Source: Siphonodentalium dalli (taxonomy: Eukaryota > Mollusca > Scaphopoda > Gadilida > Siphonodentaliidae). Taken from it: DNA of 64,000 nt. A model generated the notes under the pieces. It saw only the letters and a program-made list of their open reading frames with translations, was not told the origin of the DNA and did not search any database. The translations under genes and the position numbers were made by a program. The first letter of the stretch is position 1. Each line of letters opens with the position of its first letter. Positions 57,991 through 64,000 of the stretch are shown here, piece after piece. The stretch spans positions 216,658,373-216,722,372 of the forward strand of contig CP136061.1 in assembly GCA_032622095.1 (NCBI GenBank). Direction: 5' to 3'.

Positions 57991-59250
57991 CGTGCTAAAT
58001 CTTGGCCGCTGTAAATATACAATGAAGGCTCTATTGTATGCTACTACGGGGACATGCATGTATTGACTGACAAAGGACGTATCGCGAAAATTTGGGAATA
58101 AATACATGTATATTGCAGTGATATATATTGTTCAAGGGAGATGAATGATAAGATCCCGATTTTGAAACCAACGAAAGCGTAAATTATGAAATTCATGCAC
58201 TCTGTAGAAGTATACATAAAGACAGAACAAGAGCCAGTTTATAGTGCATTGTCAGAGGACACATTCACTACCTATTTTCATGAACCTCCCAAGGGAAATG
58301 ATTATAGCAGACGGGAACATCCACACCAAATATGAATCCACTTAGTCTTATGGTTCTGGAGAAGAAGATGATTCTTGATGGAAGGATAGACGACGGACGA
58401 GGAGTGATGACTATTGCTCCACCGGAGACCTTGTCTTATGTGAACTAAAAAGGGCACCGAAAAAACACACCGGGATCAATCATTAGTGTCAACGAGTGAA
58501 GATCCGGCCCTCTCACCCAATCTGAATGGAATGCTCACTGGAATCGGCTAAATCCAATTCTGCTTATAGTGTGTGTGTCTGTGGATTCAGACATTGTTGA
58601 TAATGACCAGAAAGTTTTTATGCGCTGTTCCAACAATTTCAGAATAATTAATACCAGAATGTGACTAAATGGTTTCTATTTTTTTTGTCACCCGAAACCA
58701 ATTTTTGGGAAACTTGAGAAATGAACGGTGTCTCCATACGTCTGCCTATCCATCTTTCCGAATTATTCTTTCGACTTAGAATTTGCCAATTATTATTCTG
58801 CTATCAAATATGTTCTTACAATAAACAGTTGAAAGTAAAGTTTGATTGAATGATTGTTCCCAGAATCAAATTTTTCATTTCTAAAGAAGCCACCTTATAC
58901 AGGCGATGTGTGGCCTAGCCACCTTATATGGGCGATGTGTGGCCTAGCGACCTTTTGTTTTATATTGATCTCACAGTCCAGTTAATGCACATTTCTAGAA
59001 ACATATTTGGATCTTCTCAATTTTAAGGAATCAGTAGATTTCTTGACATGAAATCTAATAATTTGCATATGACAGGCAGCCCATGGTTCGTTTCTAAGTC
59101 ATAAGGACCCAACAATTTAACTCTAGTGAAAACCCTGCCTTATGGATAGCTGATAACTTAAATTAACGTTTTATCAGTACAATATCATTTTCTAAATTTG
59201 CAGATATTTCCTATATTATATTTCTGTACCAATATGGAGGCCTGTATTTT
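57991..59250. other. No gene; one 29-bp tandem repeat
   Basis: GCCACCTTATACAGGCGATG and the following TGTGGCCTA repeat once at 58889-58946. No other structure recognised. Confidence 0.45.
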
Positions 59251-60180
59251 TGTCCCCCGAAAAAAAAAATTCGGGGAACTATTAAAATAGCTGGTGTCCG
59301 TCCGTCCAGAAATGGTTTCCAGATGATGACTTCAGTTTCGGTTATTAGATCAAAAGAAAATTTCATATGTGAGTTATCAGACCAAAATACAGGCCAAGTT
59401 CGAATATGGGTTTGCTCCACCCATTTTTGCGAGAGTTATGGCCCTTTTTTTACTTAGAATCTTGTAATTCTCCGGTTTCCGGATGATAACTTTAGTTTGT
59501 GTGATCATATCTGAATCAAATTTAGTATGATAGTTTATCAGCCCAAAATACAGGTCAGGTTCGAATATGGGTTTGCTCCACCCATTTTTGCGAGAGTTAT
59601 GGCCCTTTTTTTACTTAGAATCTTGTAATTCTCCGGTTTCCGGATGATAACTTTAGTTTGTGTGATCATATCTGAATCAAATTTAGTATGATAGTTTATC
59701 AGCCCAAAATACAGGTCAGGTTCGAATATGGGTTTGCTCTGTCCATTTTTGTGAGAGTTATGGCCCTTTTTCGACTTAGAATCCTGTCAATTTCTAGTTT
59801 CCGGATGTTAACTTTAGTTTGTGTGATCATATCTGAATCAAATTTAGTATGATAGTTTATCAGCCCAAAATACAGGTCAGGTTCGAATATGGGTTTGCTC
59901 TGTCCATTTTTGTGAGAGTTATGGCCCTTTTACGACTTAGAATCCTGTCAATGTCTGGTTTCCGGATGATAACTTTAGTTTGTATGATCATATCTGAATC
60001 AAATTTGGTATATGAGTTTAGCAGCTCGAAATACAGATCAAGTTCCAATATGGGTACAATCCACCCATTTTTGTCTGGTTGCTTCGGATTTAGGGTCCTT
60101 TTTATTTTTTTCAGAAAAGCTGATTCCCCCAATGAAGCCACTTTTTCGGGGGACACTGGCCAGACGGCCTTTTATAATTA
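59251..60180 (+). mobile_element. Helentron-like element of family B, long copy
   Basis: Starts TTGTCCCCCGAAAAAA with a local hairpin (TTCGGGGAAC), then GTCCGTCCGTCC. Near the end TTTTTCGGGGGACA is the exact complement of the start. It is followed by a hairpin GGCC-AGAC-GGCC and TTTTAT. The array of 161-bp monomers fills the middle. The same plan is seen in the short copy at 34151. Confidence 0.7.
59319..60050 (+). repeat. 161-bp tandem array, five monomers
   Basis: CCGGATGATAAC-type starts occur at 59319, 59479, 59640, 59801 and 59962. Units 2 and 3 are almost identical; the first and last are the most diverged, as expected for arrays that grow in the middle. Each carries ATACAGGTCAGGTTCGAATA and GAGAGTTATGGCCC. 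Single relatives are at 19535 and 21765. Confidence 0.9.
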
Positions 60181-61269
60181 TAGAGAAAAACCATATAAAA
60201 TAAAAACAATTTTTAGATATATTTTGAACAATACATGTCCCTTTAATACACCATACTTTTAGAAAATCATTATTTTGCCTTAACGAATGTCCCAATATTC
60301 TCCAATAATAATGTGTGCGAGGATGACTGTATTGATCGCCATTAATTAGTGAGATATCTCCACAAATCGCTCGGCACACAATATCACTCATTTGGCAACA
60401 ACACAAAATTTACTTAAGTTCCCCTACGAGGCATCATATGCAGTCACGTATTCTACAGGTGCAAATTGCATTGTTAGTCTGCTGCGCTGTACTTCAACTG
60501 TCAATCAATGACAATTGTATGATTTCTCTTGTTTCTGAGGAGACATGCTTCATACCGTCATGTCTCTGTAGGGGTGTGTTGTTAGCGGCTGGACTCATTG
60601 GCAGTTTGAGTTTTATACCTAGATTGCTGGTGTTTTTATATTTTTTTTGAGTGAAAATAAAACCCAATTTTTTCTCTATATGGAAATGGATAAATAAAAT
60701 GGAACATTCAAAAAGCTGTACCTCGCACATCAGACAAGCAAAGTCCGTTGGGAGCCGCGTGGTTATTCAAAGACGATCATGCAACTGTAAGGTGAAGAAA
60801 AACTCTTGGGATTCTTTTTCAGGTGGCAAAGGTAAATATATTTATGCTCCAATAGTATGTTTGCAACTATGCACCTTTGCTCTAACTAACAACTGAGGCA
60901 TCATATAAATTGGTATGGTACTCTGAATACAGTTTTATCAATTAAATGGAAATGACTCGTTCAAACCCAACATTATCTTCTATCTATCTTCTACCATGCC
61001 CTGAGGCACATCTTAGAATACAACATGCAAAATTTCAGGCCAATCGGTACAACACAACCTGAGCTATAACACGTTTTCCCCAAGGGATAGCAAGGCGATA
61101 TTTTTGCTGATATAATGCATTACCTTCTCTAATGATGAATGTGTTTTCAGCGGCATCGACCATAAATTCTGGACAAACTTTGCACACCATTTGCCAGTTT
61201 TCTTTATATCGTTATCAGTGGTGCAGCAGCAGTGACAATATTATCCTGCATGTCATGTTTGTCACCAGT
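60181..61269. other. No recognisable gene
   Basis: Short open frames near 60440-60890 have no recognised domain. A TTTTTCAG acceptor-like site at about 60815-60823 is followed after nine bases by GTAAAT; this is too short to call an exon. Confidence 0.4.
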
Positions 61270-61645
61270 CATTTTTTACCTCAGATGACTTAAAGGGGAA
61301 TATATGAGCAATAATGAGTGTTTCTTATCAGCTTAGAATATTTGTAGGAAAATTGGTACACATTTAATAGTCACATGGCTAGGGGAATCTCATGGGATAG
61401 GCACCTTCAACCTCAGATGACACAAAGGGTGACTGATAAATTACGTGATGAATAAAGAGTGTTTATTATCAGCTCAGAAATTATGTGGGAAAATTGGTGC
61501 ACAGAGGTAACAAGACATGGGAAATTTCACATGATAGGTGCTGTTGTCCCCAAATGACTTAAAGGCACTAATAGTTAGCAATAAAGAGCGTTTATTATCA
61601 ACTTAAACTAATTCTTCACACAATGTTCCTGCATGTCATGTTTAT
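61270..61645 (+). repeat. Diverged tandem repeat, about 3 units of 130-137 bp
   Basis: Units begin near 61279, 61411 and 61548 with CCTCAGATGAC-type sequence and share GAGTGTTTATTATCAGCTCA and GGGAAAATTGGTGCACA. TCCTGCATGTCATGTTT occurs before and after the array. Confidence 0.75.
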
Positions 61646-61714
61646 CAACCGTCATATTTGACAGGCAATTAATCCATTAGTGCATGCACATGGTTTCCGC
61701 GGCTCCGTAAATTT

Positions 61715-62375
61715 CCCTGGAACACCCTTGAATATTAAAATCCATTTTCAAAGCTATTGAATACCCTTGGATTTCATCTAACTCCTTGAAAATCCTTGAA
61801 TAATAGCCATGTATGAATCCTTGAAATGTTGGAGAACCCTTGAATAGTTGGTATTCCATTACGATCTGTGGGATTTGGAACAAGGCAATTGACAAAATAA
61901 TTATGTGCCATTAGAGTATTTACGGTAATTCCTGGAATTTCCGTCTTCCTAAATTTATACTATTGTTTCAGTTTCATTACTTTTTGTTGATTAGGTAAAC
62001 ATGTTTGTTTCGATGAATTTAATTTTAATAATTACAATTGCATACACACAACTTGGAATAAAACCAATAGATGTTGCCAATATGGCGTAATATGCCTAAC
62101 AGTTTCTCATTCTAAACAATAGTTTTCAATATATTTGGTCACAAGACTTTTATCGCCCCAAATTCTTTGCAATATATCATGCACCAGCTGTGCAGTACTT
62201 TATGTTCATCATTCTCCTGTAATACTTGTACATAACATGTATGCACTTGCTTATTGATTAGTCTATGTATCAGCCGACCCTTTTCCTGGAATACCTTTGA
62301 ATTTATAGCTGGCCCACCCTTGAAAAACCCTTGAATCCTGCCTTGGATACTCCTGGAATATCTTTGAATTTGATA
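61715..62375. repeat. CCTTGAA-rich degenerate repeat
   Basis: CCCTTGAATA, CCTTGAAAATCCTTGAATA, CCCTTGAAAAACCCTTGAAT and similar words cluster at 61723-61855 and again at 62278-62370. Period is irregular; class unknown. Confidence 0.4.
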
Positions 62376-63175
62376 ACAAAATAGGTGCAGGAACCATGAT
62401 ACATAATTTGGTGAGAAGTATCTAAAATCATACCTGCGTGGACAGTTTCCGTGATATATATTCGTTGATATACTGTATACACCCATCAGTAAGCCTGGGG
62501 CCCGTCAATTTTTTGACACAAAACTTGTAACCGGGCTTACCTTCGAGGACCCCACATGCAAAATCTCTGTTTGCATTTAAAGTGATAATCTAATGTCGTG
62601 TTTCATACAAATCATGATGTATTTGATTTTATTACTAAAAATAATTCGTTTTCTGTTTTATTATGTTAGATATATATTTAAAATAAGACACCATGGTCAT
62701 CTTATATGTTGTAACTTGTAATACATCATTTGTGAAACACAATGAGGAAGGTACTATTAATGAGTTTGCAATGGGAATGAGCTGGAGTAATGCTATGAAT
62801 CTTTGTCATCTTCATTCAGAGTTAACTTAACTCTATACTCGCCCTCTAAGTTCTAAAAATGTTTGTGGGGTATATAAATTCAACCTTAATGTTCTAGTGT
62901 ATAGTGTTTGCATATTAAATGAACTCTTGTAGGCTGTCAATATCTCCATTCCAGACCCCAAATATATCATCAATGTACCTTCCGAAGAACATCAATTTAT
63001 GTGGATATTGCAGTAAAGCATCGTCCCAGCCTAATTATTGTGTAAAAATTATAAAAAGACACATTTATGAAGCACAAATCAGTTAGTCAATACAACAGTG
63101 AAACAAAATGTCTCTTGTATTCGGAACACCACCATTCAGTAAACAATTCTTTCTGATCTACCAGAGATCCATGTT
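62376..63175. other. No recognisable feature
   Basis: AT-rich sequence without a gene or repeat match that I can support. Confidence 0.4.
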
Positions 63176-63179
63176 TTAA

Positions 63180-63531
63180 CCCTTTACCCAACAAACCGGC
63201 CAAAAACGCCCAAATAAAGCTTCAACAGCCTAAAATATCTTCGGTTTGTCTCAATAACACCATACAAATATGGATATCATTGGAACCGGTTCATTGACCA
63301 CATTGTGATGGTTACAGTTATGTCCTGTGCCAATGCATTCTCTTATATATGCGAGTCGACAGCCTACTTTTTACCATTTTTTCTTATAATATTTTCTACA
63401 TTCTTTGACAATTTGATCATTTTTAATATGTGTTAAGCCAATGCATTCTCTTATATATGCGAGGCGACCTATGGTCGACTCGCATATATAAGAGAATGCA
63501 TTGGCACAGGGCCGTTCTGTTGGGTAAAGGG
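63180..63531. mobile_element. TTAA-flanked MITE (352 bp), CCCTTTACCCAACA family
   Basis: TTAA at 63176-63179 and 63532-63535 flanks CCCTTTACCCAACA and TGTTGGGTAAAGGG. Inside, CCAATGCATTCTCTTATATA occurs three times, the last one inverted, forming a strong hairpin with TATATAAGAGAATGCATTGG. The ends differ from the AGGTACTC family, so this is a second TTAA-type family. Confidence 0.85.
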
Positions 63532-63879
63532 TTAACCAACATAATGTAGTCTATACACCCAGTAGGTGTTAAAATTATAGTGAAATCTGTTTGTTGCCTC
63601 TAAATCTATGTCTGCTGCATTTTTGTCCATATATAATAAACAGGTTCTTTAGTCAAGTTTTTATAAAAAATTTACTTTTGATAATGTGATGGACAGTTGG
63701 CAGGTGGGCATCCAGGTGGGCCGAAACAAACCTATATAACATAGATGTTTATTGATGGATTCTGACAATAACTGTTGGTATGTGAGTTGTCATGTGCGAT
63801 AGCTGTACATAGAAAGTCAGGTGTGCCCTGACTATCAAACCAGGGTTATGCCACTTGTTCCTATTTATAGAAATTTGAT

Positions 63880-64000
63880 GTCCGATAGCATGATAACTTG
63901 AACAAAACGTCGACCATTTTCATTCATATTTGGTATATGGATCTTTTACGACAATACCTTGTGAGTTCGAAAACCAGAATTGTCCAATCTTTTTACTGTC
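63880..64000 (+). repeat. Start of a family C-like monomer at the window edge
   Basis: GATAACTTGAACAAAACGTC, TTGGTATATGGATC and TTGTGAGTTCG match the order in the element at 46690-47400. The remainder is outside the window. Confidence 0.45.

Noticed and set aside
59849-60262. 137-codon frame and the - strand frame opposite it
   Set aside because: Both cover 161-bp satellite monomers and the 3' end of the family B element.
60820-60835. Nine-base microexon after TTTTTCAG
   Set aside because: Splice-like sites by themselves are too common in AT-rich DNA; no neighbouring exons support it.
1-64000. tRNA, rRNA or other structured RNA genes
   Set aside because: No cloverleaf with internal A/B boxes or rRNA sequence was recognised by eye; a tRNA scan would be needed to exclude them.

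Overview
The window looks like an AT-rich, intron-bearing animal genome dominated by transposable elements. A marine mollusc, probably a bivalve, is my best guess. This rests on several Helentron-like elements carrying tandem-repeat cores (a type well known from bivalves), a thioredoxin-glutathione reductase-like gene, a CR1/Jockey-group LINE and no bacterial-style gene organisation. Species assignment is inference; no search was possible.

Only one ordinary host gene is convincing: two coding exons on the + strand (19751-19917 and 23374-23434) encoding the N-terminal glutaredoxin domain of a thioredoxin-glutathione reductase. The next exon was not found. A weak two-exon candidate lies on the - strand at 17305-17972. 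Nearly everything else that can be named is a mobile element or a repeat.

Layout. 1-3.6 kb: a - strand LINE with an intact ORF1 (PHD finger plus CCHC knuckles) and an ORF2 broken by a stop codon and by an 829-bp Mutator-like element. 3.7-7.1 kb: dispersed repeat blocks. 7.5-8.8 kb: a decayed LINE reverse-transcriptase tail flanked by TTAA elements. 10.3-12.6 kb: an inverted-repeat element. 12.9-17.2 kb: TIR elements with foldbacks nested inside them. 18-23 kb: older Helentron-like copies, an hAT-like element and the reductase exons. 25.9-32.4 kb: a nested stack in which a second copy of the Mutator-like element is split by two Helentron-like elements carrying satellite arrays of 10 and 17 monomers. 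33.5-45 kb: small hAT-like, mariner-like and Helentron-like elements. 47.6-53.7 kb: a near-complete palindrome of about 5 kb, interrupted by another element. 56-57.4 kb: a TTAA element split by an unusual GC-rich TIR element. 59.3-60.2 kb: a second Helentron-like family with a five-unit 161-bp array. 63.2 kb: another TTAA element.

Most boundaries come from comparing copies inside the window. Several insertions have an uninterrupted paralogous copy that acts as an empty site, so target duplications and insertion order can be read directly. The most interesting result is the stack at 25.9-32.4 kb, where two sister Helentron-like insertions share the same order of two monomer types and differ by one seven-monomer block.
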